Below are positions 1 through 9,440 of a stretch of DNA of 64,000 nucleotides, one piece after another. Every line of letters begins with the position of its first letter. The stretch's first letter is position 1. This DNA is from Gorsachius magnificus (lineage: Eukaryota; Chordata; Aves; Pelecaniformes; Ardeidae): the NCBI GenBank assembly GCA_034008185.1, contig CM067083.1:930001-994000 (forward strand), in the 5' to 3' direction. The translations under genes and the position numbers were made by a program. Under the pieces are notes generated by a model. The model made no database searches, was not told the origin of the DNA, and worked only from the letters and a program-made list of their open reading frames with translations.

Positions 1-339
1 ACATCCCCTTCTCTGCTCCTAGCATGAGCATGGAAGAAACGAGCTGCCTTTGCTAGCCAAAGCTGGACCACCTGGCTCTCCTGAGGGCTGCCCACGGCAA
101 CTAGCCAAGCTGGAGGTTCCCTGTGGGATAAATGCCCGGGTCAGGGTCACAGGCGGGTGTGCATGGGACATCTCCAGCAGCTGGAGATGGGCAGCAGCAC
201 AGCGGCCTTGCAGGACGCTGGGTAACTCTGTGCTGTGCCAACCTGGGCAACATGATCAGGCCAGGGAGAAGTAAACGTGGCACAATGGAAATGGCCTGGG
301 ATCTTCCAGCCCTCACCTGCAAACCATGGTTGTGAGGAT
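1..339. other. Unique GC-rich flank, no gene seen
   Basis: This is moderately GC-rich single-copy-looking sequence leading into the 37-bp tandem array. The open frames here are short, overlap one another on both strands and resemble no protein family I know. I see no splice-site pair, promoter or RNA gene worth naming. Confidence 0.4.
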
Positions 340-619
340 GGGCGTGCAGGAAAGTCCTTTGCGTTGCACGAAGGATGGGCGTGCAGGAAAGTCCTTTGCA
401 TTGCACGAAGGATGGGCGTGCAGGAAAGTCCTTTGCGTTGCACGAAGGATGGGCGAAAGTCCTTTGCTTGCACGAAGGATGGGCGTGCAGGAAAGTCCTT
501 TGCTTGCACGAAGGATGGGCGTGCAGGAAAGTCCTTTGCGTTGCACGAAGGATGGGCGTGCAGGAAAGCCTTTGGTTGCACGAGGGGGCTGCAGGAAAGC
601 CCCTTGCATTGCACGAAGC
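340..619. repeat. 37-bp minisatellite, about 8 units
   Basis: Direct tandem repeat whose unit begins GGGCGTGCAGG and ends GCACGAAGGAT. Full 37-bp units lie at 340-376, 377-413, 414-450 and 517-553. A 30-bp unit (451-480) has lost the GTGCAGG segment, a 36-bp unit lies at 481-516, and two degenerate units follow (554-619). The unit is not a multiple of three and lacks stops in most frames, so open frames on both strands run through it. Those frames are artefacts of the repeat. Confidence 0.95.
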
Positions 620-1020
620 TGTTGGGCACTGCCTGCTTGCTGAGCCTTGGTCACCTGCTGGCTTCACCCAGAGGCTGCACAGCTGCCTGGGGCTCCTAGG
701 GTTTGTGTTTTCGCCCTGACAGCCCCCCTAGGTGCTGTAATGGAGATACGAGGAGGCAGGCGGCTGCGGCTCGGTTGCCCTCCCCGGTGAGGAAAGGGGC
801 ACCGCTCACCTTTCCACAGCAGCCGAGGGGTGCCTCCATCCCCAGAGACCCCCACCAGTGCCAGCCAAGTAGCCCACTCACCCTTCCCTTCCCCGCAGCA
901 ATAACAACAACAACAAAAAAAAAAGGTCCCAGAGCCAAAATTGTCAAATTTCCTCTGACTCTGAGCTGGAATTCCACCCCATCTCCAAAGCAATAACAAA
1001 GCATCATCTTTAGGAAGAGC
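620..1020. other. Unique sequence with short CAA/A-rich tract
   Basis: No gene recognised. A (CAA)n tract running into about ten adenines lies at 904-924. The rest is GC-rich sequence without recognisable repeats. Confidence 0.35.
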
Positions 1021-1560
1021 TGTCAAGGATCTAATTGCTTTGCAAAGCCTGCAGATACCTCTTCCATTTCAAGGAACAAGTGGGGTTGCTTTTGGGTTTG
1101 GAAGAATTGAGTAAGCCTGAAGGTTTCCAAAGCTGCTGCGATACAAACTGCTATTGTTACAGAGCACAGCAAAACAGCTGGGGCTTATAAGCACCATCAA
1201 CGCGAAACCTTAACTTAAAACCCAAACCCCAGCCCTAAAGAAAGTTAAAGGAACAGAAAACATTTCATCCATACTAATGCGAGGCTTTAAACATCTAGGC
1301 TTTTAAGTGAATTGGCCATAACCACAACAATATCTAGGGGCTGACCCAGCGTATATTGTATGCAGATGTTAATTTGGCGTTTGCATGCATACGCAAAGAA
1401 AAAAAAATCTTCTCTACATGTTTTTTTTTTTTTTTTTCCTTGAGTGCGCTGCGCTCTGGAGTGCCTTTAGCTTTACAAACTGATTATAAACACTAATTAC
1501 CCGAAAACATGCTCTTTGGCTTCCTGCGTGGCCTGTAGGCTTCGGCTCCGCTTTATGAAG
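1020..1560. promoter_or_regulatory. AT-rich island, candidate conserved non-coding element
   Basis: An AT-rich block in a GC-rich background. It contains a near-perfect 18-bp palindrome built on TGCATGCA (1377-1394), a run of 17 T (1421-1437), and a homeodomain-type stretch TGATTATAAACACTAATTAC (1481-1500). Such islands in GC-rich avian DNA are often conserved enhancers (general knowledge). Conservation here is not tested, so the call is inference. Confidence 0.3.
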
Positions 1561-2100
1561 AGGCGAGATTCAGCCAGCACGCTCCCCCCTCTCGCTGTGT
1601 AGCGATGCGTGCATCTATACAAGCAGAATGTGCTGATTTGTACAAACCCCGAATTCCTACCTTAACCCTCTCCCCCCTGTGTGCAAGCATCACGTGTCAG
1701 GTGAGCTGGTAATGTTTTGGGGTGGGGGGGAGCTAAGCACATGGCAAAAACGCCGCTGGCTGCAGATGCAGCCACTGGTAGAGCTGGTGGGTTCTGGAAG
1801 GAGGTACCAAAATCAGGTAAAATTTGGTTTCCCGCCTGATTTTTCCAGTGATGGTTTCAGAGGCGTCTTTTTAAGGTGAATTATTTTGAAAAGAGAGGTT
1901 GCCCAGGCGGGAGAAGGCAGCGCTCACGGATCGGGCTCAGCTGATCCGGACTTAAGGTGCTCCAGAGGGGGTGTCCAGCGCCGAGCACCGGCAGCTCCGG
2001 GGCTCTGCCTCAGCCGTATCAGCATCTCCTTGGTGCACCGGGGCCAGACCCTCCCCAAAGCGCCGTTGCCTCCCCCCTTCTCTCATTCTCTGCTCCACAG
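1560..2100. other. GC-rich stretch with paired E-boxes and a donor-like site
   Basis: No gene recognised. At 1691-1703 a CACGTG E-box is followed two bases later by CAGGTG. The second overlaps a good splice-donor-like CAG/GTGAGC (cut after 1700). A long pyrimidine tract ending CTCCACAG (about 2060-2100) looks like a splice acceptor, but no matching donor follows in the G-rich repeat downstream. Confidence 0.3.
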
Positions 2101-2103
2101 ACT

Positions 2104-2169
2104 GGGGTGGGATGGGGCTGAGGATGGGGTGGGATGGGGCTGAGGATGGGGTGGGACGGGGCTGAGGAT
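2104..2169. repeat. 22-bp G-rich tandem repeat, 3 copies
   Basis: Three direct copies at 2104-2125, 2126-2147 and 2148-2169, sharing GGGGTGGGATGGGGCTGAGG with one T-to-C change in the third. Four or more G-runs per pair of units could form a G-quadruplex on the plus strand (inference). Confidence 0.9.
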
Positions 2170-2695
2170 GGGCGCTGCCTCCGCCAGCTTCCGCGGCCCC
2201 ACCGGCCCCGCTTCCAGCCGCCCTGGGGAGGCAAAGGCAGCCGACGGGATAAACCTGTCCTCGTCCTGTGCTCCGAAAGAATTAACAGTTGTGGAGCACG
2301 CTGCTGCCCGGGATGGCGGACTTCGACCTTGGGAAATGCGGGATGAATTAAACGGTGGTAGCCAGCTTCAGGGTAAAATGAAGAAAAATTAAAAGAAGCA
2401 ACGTTAGGGGGAAAAAATGCCTTTTTCTGCTAATTGAGTCTTGTCTTTGCACTGCCCTTAATGCCGAGGTAAAGCTGGCCTTGCGTTGAGCTGGGCGCTG
2501 CAGGACATCCCGCTGGTGTCCCTTTCCCACAGCGTGTCCTCAGCCCAGCTTTAGCTTTTGCCGTCCAGACCCCCCCCCCAGCAGCTGGTGAGGGAACGAG
2601 CCTCCTCCTAGCGCCCCCCGGCTTGAGACAGCTATTCCCGTGTTAAAAAAGGGGTAACACTGCACGAGAACGCGTAGTTCACTGGGTTAGGAGAG
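2170..2695. other. Unique sequence, no gene seen
   Basis: GC-rich near the repeat, then a short AT-rich stretch around 2370-2430. No protein family, RNA or transposon signature is recognisable. Confidence 0.35.
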
Positions 2696-3117
2696 CTCAG
2701 CACCCGTACCAGCATTGCAGCCCCCATCCAGGGCTCAGCACCCCCGTGTGCATTGCAGCCCCAATCCAGGGCTTAGCACCACTGTGTGCATTGCAGCCCC
2801 CATCCAGGGTTCAGCACCCCTGTGTTCATTGCATCCCCCATCCAGGGCTCAGCACCCCCGTGTGCATTGCAGCCCCCATCCAGGGCTCAGCATCCGTACC
2901 AGCATTGCAGCCCCCATCCAGGGCTCAGCACCACTGTGTGCATTGCAGCCCCCCTCCAGGTCTCAGCACCCCTATGTGCATTGCATCCCCCATCCAGGGC
3001 TCAGCACCACTGTGTGCATTGCAGCCCCCATCCAGGGCTCAGCACCCCTGTGTGCATTGCAGCCCCCATCCAGGGCTCAGCACCCCCGTGTGCATTGCAG
3101 CCCCAATCCAGCCCTGC
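2696..3117. repeat. 38-bp minisatellite, about 11 units
   Basis: Ten complete 38-bp units start at 2717 and every 38 bases after it to 3096, with partial units on both sides (2696-2716 and 3097-3117). The common core is CCATCCAGGGCTCAGCACC followed by CTGTGTGCATT. A variant end, CCGTACCAGCATT, occurs in the leading partial unit and again exactly five units (190 bp) later. A GCATCCCCC start marks the units at 2831 and 2983. All three frames are stop-poor, so apparent Cys/His/Pro-rich ORFs here are repeat artefacts. Confidence 0.95.
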
Positions 3118-3534
3118 TGAGCCCTCCAGCAGGTTCCCAGGCGTGCTCAGGGGGCTGTGGACCACGCACCCCTTCACCCTCCATTTAATCTTCTCCCCAC
3201 GTATTTTCCGAGATGAATCCCAGGGGTTCGGGCTCTGTGGGCTTGCAGCGAAGGTGGGCGAAGGCACTCTGGCCGCAGCGCGCACTGGGGAGGCTTTGGA
3301 GGTCCCCAAATGGTCGCTTGCCATCACCTTGAAGGCACGAAAGGCATTTTCGGTTGTTTTGCATTTTCATCTTCCGAGCATTTTTCTTGTTAGTTCCTGC
3401 TCGGCTTTCATCCATCTGCAGGGAATAGCGCCGCGGTAACACGAGACACAGCAAATATCGCTGCGTGAACAGAGCCAAGCCATTGTGGATGAAGACTTCT
3501 GCGACGAAGGGGGGGATAGAGCTAAGGGGCTGCT
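3118..3534. other. Unique flank of the minisatellite
   Basis: No gene recognised. An open frame continues out of the tandem array into this stretch but shows no domain and no splice context. Confidence 0.35.
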
Positions 3535-3995
3535 AAGTAAATGCTTTTATGTGTGACATTATGCAGGCAAGGAGTTCGGCGTGTAAAAGACATTTTTCAT
3601 TAGATCAGCATTATTAATTCCGTCGGCTCGAGCGGGATTGGCACACAAGCCGGCCGTGGGCTTCCCAGGTTAATAAATCTGCATAGGTTTATTGTTCGGA
3701 ATAAAACCTATTTTCCTCGGCAAATAACCCCCATCATTTGGGGTTACAGCCGTTCCTCAGGAAATGCTTTATAACTAACATTTTTATTGGTATCATAGGA
3801 AATGCGTATGCCAAATAACACGGGACTATAACTTTTATCTGACTTTAAAACAAAATCTGTTATCTTTTATGGCCAGTTTCATATAGTCCCACTATCAGCT
3901 TCCATAAAATTCAACAAGCATTCCTTATTCGGCCTGGAAAATCAATAACAGAGTCGGCTGGAAAGGGAAAATGTCCTTTTTTGCAAACATTTTTT
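3535..3995. promoter_or_regulatory. AT-rich island with palindromic forkhead-like site
   Basis: AT-rich block of about 450 bp. It holds an inverted repeat, ATAGGTTTATT (3683-3693) and AATAAAACCTAT (3700-3711), separated by 6 bases. Each arm contains a forkhead-like GTTTATT or its complement. Repeated AAATAAC, TTTATGG and TTAATAA motifs add to the density of factor-like sites. Low complexity is limited, which favours a conserved element over simple repeat. Conservation is not tested. Confidence 0.35.
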
Positions 3996-4690
3996 AAATT
4001 TTGGAGCAGTTTCCATTTGGAAGCGCAGGTCCCCGGCAGAGAAAAACCCCCTCTCATGCTCGTTTTCTGGTCTAAAACCCAAAAAGGACGTGCGTTTCTG
4101 AGGCGGGGACGAACGCTTCCCACAATATCATCAGCTCTAATGGGCGACCCTGGATTCGGGAGAGGTTTATTCTCCCTGTCAAAACCTTCAGTCAAACCCA
4201 TTTTTGGCAGGGGTCGTATTCCAGACCGAACCCATGAAGCGCCGTGGAATTATCACATCCGTTCATTAACTCGGTCCCTCCTGATGAGATGCTGACGGAT
4301 CAATAACGCTCCCGACCGTACGCAGGAGCTGTCGTGGCCAAGCAGGGGGGGCTGGGGGAGGGCTCCAGCCTTTGCCCTTGCCTGGTTTCCTGGGTGACTT
4401 TGTTGCTTTTTGGGGGTATTTTTGCAAAATTATAATTCCCTTTTGCCTGCCGGTGCTGTGGGTTTGCGCCGGAGGAGTGGCACCGCAAAAATGGCAAAGT
4501 CCCCCCCCAGCAGGTGAGTTGGTGCGTCTTCTCCCTGTCTTTTCTCCGAAGCCCCCGGCCGTGGGGGCAGAGCCAGCCTCAAAAATCACATTTCCACCCA
4601 GCGCCAACCAGCGCAGGGCTGGCGGCCTCGTTTGGAGCCATTTACCCATCTGCGCTGGGCAATCATTCATTAAAACCGCAGCATAAATCA
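3996..4690. other. Unique sequence with a consensus splice donor
   Basis: No gene recognised. CAG/GTGAGT at 4511-4519 (cut after 4513) matches the U1 donor consensus perfectly. No convincing acceptor or known coding sequence lies just upstream, so it is noted only as a possible donor of a non-coding first exon. Confidence 0.3.
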
Positions 4691-4985
4691 ATCAAGCCCC
4701 GAGAGGCGCGGGGCGAGCCCGTGACGTCACCGCGCCCACGGAAGCTCCGGCCGCTGACCGCCGCGAAGCCGGGGTTTCACCCAGCGGCCTGGTGTTTTCA
4801 AGTCCTCGGTCAGGGTCGGATACGATGGACGATTAAAAGAGGAGAATTACAAAATTTTCGTTTTAATTTGGCAGCGCTGTGGCGGGGCCTATTGCAATTA
4901 CGCTGCCGTGCCTGTGCCCAGCCGGAGTCTGGGCCGGCGCCCGCCGGAGTGAATGGAGCCGTCCCCCCGGGATGCGGGTGAGGGA
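4690..4985. promoter_or_regulatory. CpG-dense patch with palindromic CRE
   Basis: CpG dinucleotides are dense here compared with the flanks. A perfect cAMP-response-element palindrome TGACGTCA lies at 4722-4729 within GTGACGTCAC. CRE plus CpG density is typical of vertebrate promoters (established knowledge). No transcript can be attached to it from sequence alone. Confidence 0.35.
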
Positions 4986-5214
4986 TTTAAGCTGCCTGTT
5001 TGTTTTTTCAGGCAGCATTTCAGTAAGCGCTTCGCAAAATCAGGCTCTGGGGGAGGCACCCACAAACCTCCTCCCGTCGCCAGCGAGGGCTCAGCTCCGC
5101 GCGGGGACGGGGGGGCAGCTCCTGCCGAACCGCGCGACGCCAGCAGTGCTACGGGGAGAGGCTTTCCCCAAAAGGGGTGGCATGCTTAGCCGGGGGGGGC
5201 AGGAGGGAACCGTC
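4986..5214. other. Short unique GC-rich stretch
   Basis: Links the CpG patch to the next AT-rich island. A pyrimidine-rich acceptor-like site near 5010 is followed within about a dozen bases by a GTAAGC donor-like site, which is too short to trust as an exon. Confidence 0.3.
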
Positions 5215-5650
5215 TATTGATGGAAATCAGGTTTATTTGTAGGAAAGATTAATACTTAATACAGTTTATCCTCCAAAGGTCACCCTAACCTCGTGAGCAT
5301 CCTGCAAATCTTCTGGCTCGCTGCTGAACGACATCTATTGTAGATGATGCTTTAAATATTTCACAGAAAGTATTTTGCTTCTCAGAGAAAGACGAGCTGG
5401 TTTTTTTTTTTTCAATTGTAAAAAAAACCCAAAAAACCCAACGCGTTTCTTCAGCCAGGAATATGATTTACAGAGTGAAAAAGTGAACCCCGTGATATAT
5501 GTGAAATAAGTAATTGATAAATCATAAAACGGGCTGAGTAGAAGATGGAAAAATACTTAAGCTGGATGAATTCTACCAAATTAAACCAGGCTATTAAATT
5601 GCCTAGCATCCTGCTTAATAAAACTGATAGGCTGCTTTAGGCTGGGCGCT
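5215..5650. promoter_or_regulatory. AT-rich island with ERE-like inverted half-sites
   Basis: AT-rich block containing AGGTCA (5277-5282), a 3-base spacer, and TAACCT (5286-5291). This is an inverted repeat of nuclear-receptor half-sites with spacing 3 and one mismatch from the estrogen-response-element consensus. A GTTTATTTG forkhead-like motif lies at 5231-5239 and a T12 run near 5401-5412. It is a candidate enhancer, with conservation and activity unknown. Confidence 0.3.
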
Positions 5651-6186
5651 TGCGATGGTGGATGGCTTCCCGGAGCGGAATGCATCTCATCTGCTGGAGA
5701 AGCCGGCGGGCGGCAGGCGAAATTAAAATTTGGACCTAAGGTCTGCAGGCTTTCGCAAAGACGGGCACCGCACGGCCGAGTCCTCCGCCCGCGGAGCAGC
5801 GACGTGCCCAGGGCTCCCCCCCCGCCTGCTGCTTGGGCCCGGAGCCCCGGGGCATAGGTGCCGCTGCGCCACCGTCACAGCCTGTGCTTTTCACCCCCCT
5901 ACTTGCACCCAACCTCGCCGGGACACGTGCGAAAAAGGCACAGCCGCGGAGGCAGGAAAGGTGAGGCTGGAATTCGTGGGAAATGGTGCAATGGAGCCCC
6001 CTCCATGGGGAAAAAAGCAGCTGCCCTCATGAAAACTCAAACAAGAGCTGCTGCACTGTGGCCGCGCCATGGCGTGGAGGAGCACATGTGGGTCCCCCGA
6101 GCCCCCCTTGCTGCAGCTGAGCCAGCCCAGCCGCTGACCGGCACACTGCGGGAGCCCGGGCATGGCGGGAGGGAAGGAGGGGTGGG
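5651..6186. other. GC-rich unique sequence
   Basis: No gene recognised. CpG is moderately dense at 5700-5800. Open frames overlap on both strands, which is expected in GC-rich DNA. Confidence 0.35.
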
Positions 6187-6221
6187 CGGATGGATGGATG
6201 GACGGATGGATGGACGGATGG
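6187..6221. repeat. (GGAT/GGAC)n microsatellite
   Basis: About nine tetranucleotide units of GGAT interspersed with GGAC. Arg/Trp/Met/Asp-rich reading frames here come from the repeat. Confidence 0.9.
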
Positions 6222-6491
6222 GTGGCGTGAGAAACAGGAGCCCCTGTGCCACTCTGCTAATTCGGGTGTCTGGGTGGCTTGCGCTGGAGAATGCAGGGCC
6301 GCCCTCGCCTGCACAGGAGAGCAGGGGCATTATGGGATGGCTGGGGGAGGGAGCTGGGGACCCCCACTCCAGCGAGGGTAAGGGCTCAGAGCAGGGATGG
6401 AGAGGAGGAGGAGGAGGAACTGCCGGAGATGTGGCTGCTCCTGCAGCAGGTCCCAAGGGACTTTCCGTAGCTGTGCTCTCCCCTCCTGCAG

Positions 6492-6775
6492 CGGGGTGCA
6501 GCTGGGATGGGACCCCAGCGAGGGGACACCCGAATCACCTCGGTGCTACAGGCGAGGCGGGCTTGGGGTGGGTACCGATGCAATCGCTCCACTATTCCAA
6601 CCAAATGTGCCCACCAAAACCAGTCATTCTATAGCAGTGGGAGACCCCGAGCCCACCGCTGCTGCTGGGGGTGAAGTCACGGGGGCTGAGCCCCCATCCC
6701 ACCCATCCCACCTATCCATGACCGGTTCTTCTCCGCTCCGGAGCAGTGGCAACCAAGGAAGATGGGGCAGATGCA
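6492..6775 (+). other. Exon-like segment, unconfirmed
   Basis: A good acceptor, CTCTCCCCTCCTGCAG (AG at 6490-6491), and a donor-like GCA/GTAAGTG (GT at 6776-6777) bracket a 284-base segment that is open in one plus-strand frame. The deduced peptide is Pro/Ser/Gly-rich and matches nothing I know. Such pairs arise by chance in 64 kb, so this is only a pointer for transcript data. Confidence 0.12.
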
Positions 6776-6879
6776 GTAAGTGAGCAGAGGGTGAGGGTGT
6801 GATGCCCGTGATCACACATGGAGCAAACAACGGGGAGTTCCAGCTAACCCTCACCAGGAGCTGGGAAATCCGCTGGCGT

Positions 6880-7085
6880 GTAATCGGCAGCCGGGATTAA
6901 CGTGCCCAGCTGCTTCTGGGAGGTGTCCAACCATAAATTTAGCAAAGGGGGCAACTGGCTTCCAGCTGAATTAGCTGCTGTAATTTTAGACTGATATGTT
7001 CTTCGTAATTTGGGGTATGGATTGGTATAAGCGTTATCAGTATCAGCCTAAAACGGTGCAATTATCACCTATTGAAATCCCACCC
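6880..7085. promoter_or_regulatory. Compact AT-rich island, candidate conserved element
   Basis: About 200 bp of AT-rich, non-repetitive sequence with several homeodomain-type cores (GAATTAGC, GTAATT, CGTAATT) and a TTATCAGTATCAG stretch. Its boundaries with the GC-rich flanks are sharp. Candidate enhancer by composition only. Confidence 0.3.
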
Positions 7086-8089
7086 GGAAGGAAAAACGTT
7101 GGGGCATAGCTGGAAAAGTGGGGAAATGCTTCCTAAGGCTCCCTGAGCGCAGGTATCGGCCGAGGAGCAGGATTCCCCCAGCAGGATGGGCCATGGGCGT
7201 TGGAGGGTGAGACGTGCCGGGACCCACCACCCGCCAGCCCTGCCTCGACCTCCTGCCAGGCATGTAACGAGCGCTGGAGGTAATTAAAGCTTTCCTGCCT
7301 GCGCTCAGCTGATGACCAGAGAGAAGCTGAGACACTCAGCACCTGGAAGGAGCCAGATATCCTGATAATTTCTTGAAAGAGCCTTTAAAGCAACACCCGG
7401 CAGCTTCATGGGAAATGCTAACACCAACGGTCGGGGCAGGCGGGCGCTTTGTTATCTCCTGGGGGTTAAATTACCCCATTCATCCCTCTTCGGGAGCACA
7501 ATGAGCGTGGCGGGCAGCCCCAGAGTAATCCTCCGACCCAGCCCTACCTGCCGCGACGCCGGGGCGAAGGAGGACTTTTAGGGGGGTATCAGTTTCCACA
7601 GTAAACTTTCCCAGGAATTGCACTTCTGCCCTGGGTGGGGAGCCAAGAAGCCCCCCCGCATCTCTTTGGCAGGCGGCTGGAAGTGCTCCCGAGCCCCCTG
7701 CAGTGCCTGGGCTAACGCGGGGGGTGAGACAGAGCACCAGCACCCGCCTTTCAGGGTGCCAGAGCTAACTTCCAATCATCACAAAATTCTTTTGCAGCAG
7801 CTTTGCTGCCCTTTCGTTCCAATTACCCCCCCCCGGGGGGCCAGCCCGTTCTGCATTGCTATAGCAAAAGGGGATGGCCTGACCCTGCGGGGGGTCTCTC
7901 GCATGCTCTCAGCCTGGTGGGACCAGGCGTGGGAGAGGTGGCAAAGGCAGGCTGGGACCCGTGTGGATGGCTGCTGGCAGCACTGCGTGTGCTCCCCTCC
8001 AAGCAGGCACCAATTTTACTCTGGTTTTATCTTGGGTATTGTCTCTCCCCATTGTCCAAACGCATTCCTTCTCAGCCGGTGATTTATTA
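7086..8089. other. GC-rich unique sequence
   Basis: No gene, RNA or transposon recognised. Several overlapping open frames exist on both strands. One on the plus strand runs from here to about 8624 without a recognisable domain. Confidence 0.35.
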
Positions 8090-8370
8090 CACGTGTGCCG
8101 TGACGCCCAGCTCTGTCCCACGCCACCGCAAACCGGCCTCAACGAGCCCCGCGCGCTCGGGATGGAGCAACCGGCCGGCTTGCATCAAACGCAGGCAGCG
8201 AAGGGGAGGAGGCAGCCCGGAGAGGCCCCCGCTCAGGAGCGCCCTGACGGAGCAAACACCAGCGAGATCAGCCCCCCCGCCTCGGCAGACCTTGGCCGTT
8301 CCCCGGGCAGAAGAGCCGGCCACCCAACGAGAGCAGGGTGTAACGACGGGAGGAAGGCGAAGGGATTCAC
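8090..8370. promoter_or_regulatory. CpG-dense patch
   Basis: CpG-rich block with many GCG, CCG and ACG triplets, ending near a run of GA-rich sequence. It could be a CpG island or simply GC-rich unique DNA. No TATA or initiator arrangement is convincing. Confidence 0.25.
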
Positions 8371-8731
8371 GGCCGCTTGCAGGCGGTGTGTTGGCCAAGG
8401 ACTCTAAAAGGAAGAGCCATCTCCCGTGGTTATTAACAGAGGCGATTTCCTCACGCCCGAGTAGCTGTCGGATGGGAAAGGCAGATCCGTGCATGCCCTG
8501 GTCCTGCGGGAAGCGAGTGCCCGGGAAGCACAGGGTTTCCGGACGCTTCCCTCACACCAGGAGAAAAGCGCTACGCTTGGGCATAGTGTGGGGTTTTTTT
8601 CTCTTTTTTTTTTTTTGCCACTGAAATTAATTTCCCTTAAAAATGGAGTTTCAGAAGAAAAGAGAAACTTTTCACACTTTCGGGTCAGACTCAGCTATTG
8701 ATTTGAGCTCGAACAAAGCACGGATCTTCTC
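8371..8731. other. Unique sequence with T-runs
   Basis: No gene recognised. T-rich runs lie at 8604-8616 and 8732-8747. The second marks the start of the palindromic AT-rich repeat that follows. Confidence 0.35.
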
Positions 8732-8739
8732 TTTTTTTT

Positions 8740-8930
8740 TTTTTTTTGGAAAATGTCAAAACATTTCACTTCAGGCTTGCTAAAAGGTTTGACATTTCCC
8801 CAGCAAAACCTTTAAGCCTTTTGTTTCCAAATTATTTCCAAATTGACCCAAATGAAAAGACAAAAGTTACAACAAGAGAGTTAAATAACTCAGCAAAGCA
8901 ACACAAAGTCCTTCAGGCTGGAATCAAAGA
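8740..8930. repeat. Possible ancient palindromic repeat fragment
   Basis: AAATGTCAAAACATTT (8751-8766) is followed 16 bases later by its near-inverse, AAAGGTTTGACATTT (8783-8797), and then by two ATTTCCAAATT-like motifs. Such motifs are typical of old, degraded non-autonomous DNA transposons. The family cannot be named from memory. A unique AT-rich regulatory island is the alternative. Confidence 0.3.
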
Positions 8931-9280
8931 TGACGTTTCAGGTTGACCCAACATGACATGGTTGGGGTTTTAAGCTTTTTCCCCCAAAAGCTGACAACCA
9001 ACATATGCTGGATTTTTTTTTTTTTTTTTTTTTTGTGCTCTGGTTTGGCCAGGGAGCCAAAAAATCCATCATGGGCCTAGTTTGATGGGGAGCTCTTTGG
9101 CAGGCCCCGGCGTGGGGCTGGACCCCTGCTGCTCCTTGCTTGGGCTGGGCGGGCCGAAGGGTGGGATGGGGCAGCCCCGTTGCCCCCGCGCAGGGGGGAG
9201 ACAGAGCGAGGAGCCATGTGGCCACCGGCCCCAGCACCTCCGGGCTGGTTTCTGCAGCTCTGCCTGGTTCGTAGAGCTTC
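8931..9280. other. Unique sequence with T22 run
   Basis: A homopolymer of 22 T lies at 9013-9034. Downstream sequence is GC-rich without recognisable features. Confidence 0.4.
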
Positions 9281-9440
9281 GAGCGAGCACGGCTGCTTTA
9301 ACTCAATATTTAACGGGCGGTCAAGTTAACGTCGTGGCGGCTCGCGGCCCTCGAGGCGGCAGACGCGCGTGCGCAGCCATGGGCAGCGTTACTGACCGGC
9401 TCACTTCACGCTTCGCTTTCGGTCGCTGTAACGCCGAACT
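9280..9440. promoter_or_regulatory. Small CpG-dense patch with NRF1-like site
   Basis: CpG-dense block holding GCGCGTGCGCA (9365-9375), one base off the NRF1 palindrome, directly followed by GCCATGG, an ATG in strong initiation context at 9379. The frame from that ATG is only 39 codons and unfamiliar. NRF1 sites near start sites are common in vertebrate housekeeping promoters, but nothing here proves transcription. Confidence 0.25.

Noticed and set aside
2715..3439. Cys/His/Pro-rich open frames up to 217 codons
   Set aside because: They are the 38-bp minisatellite read in three frames. No conserved domain, and the frame simply continues into flank.
5000..5040. Possible 11-12 nt microexon between TTGTTTTTTCAG and GTAAGC
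   Set aside because: Too short to judge, and nothing nearby supports a transcript.
7803..8624. 273-codon plus-strand frame
   Set aside because: It crosses a GC-rich, stop-poor stretch, has no recognisable domain and shows no coding-like start or splice context.
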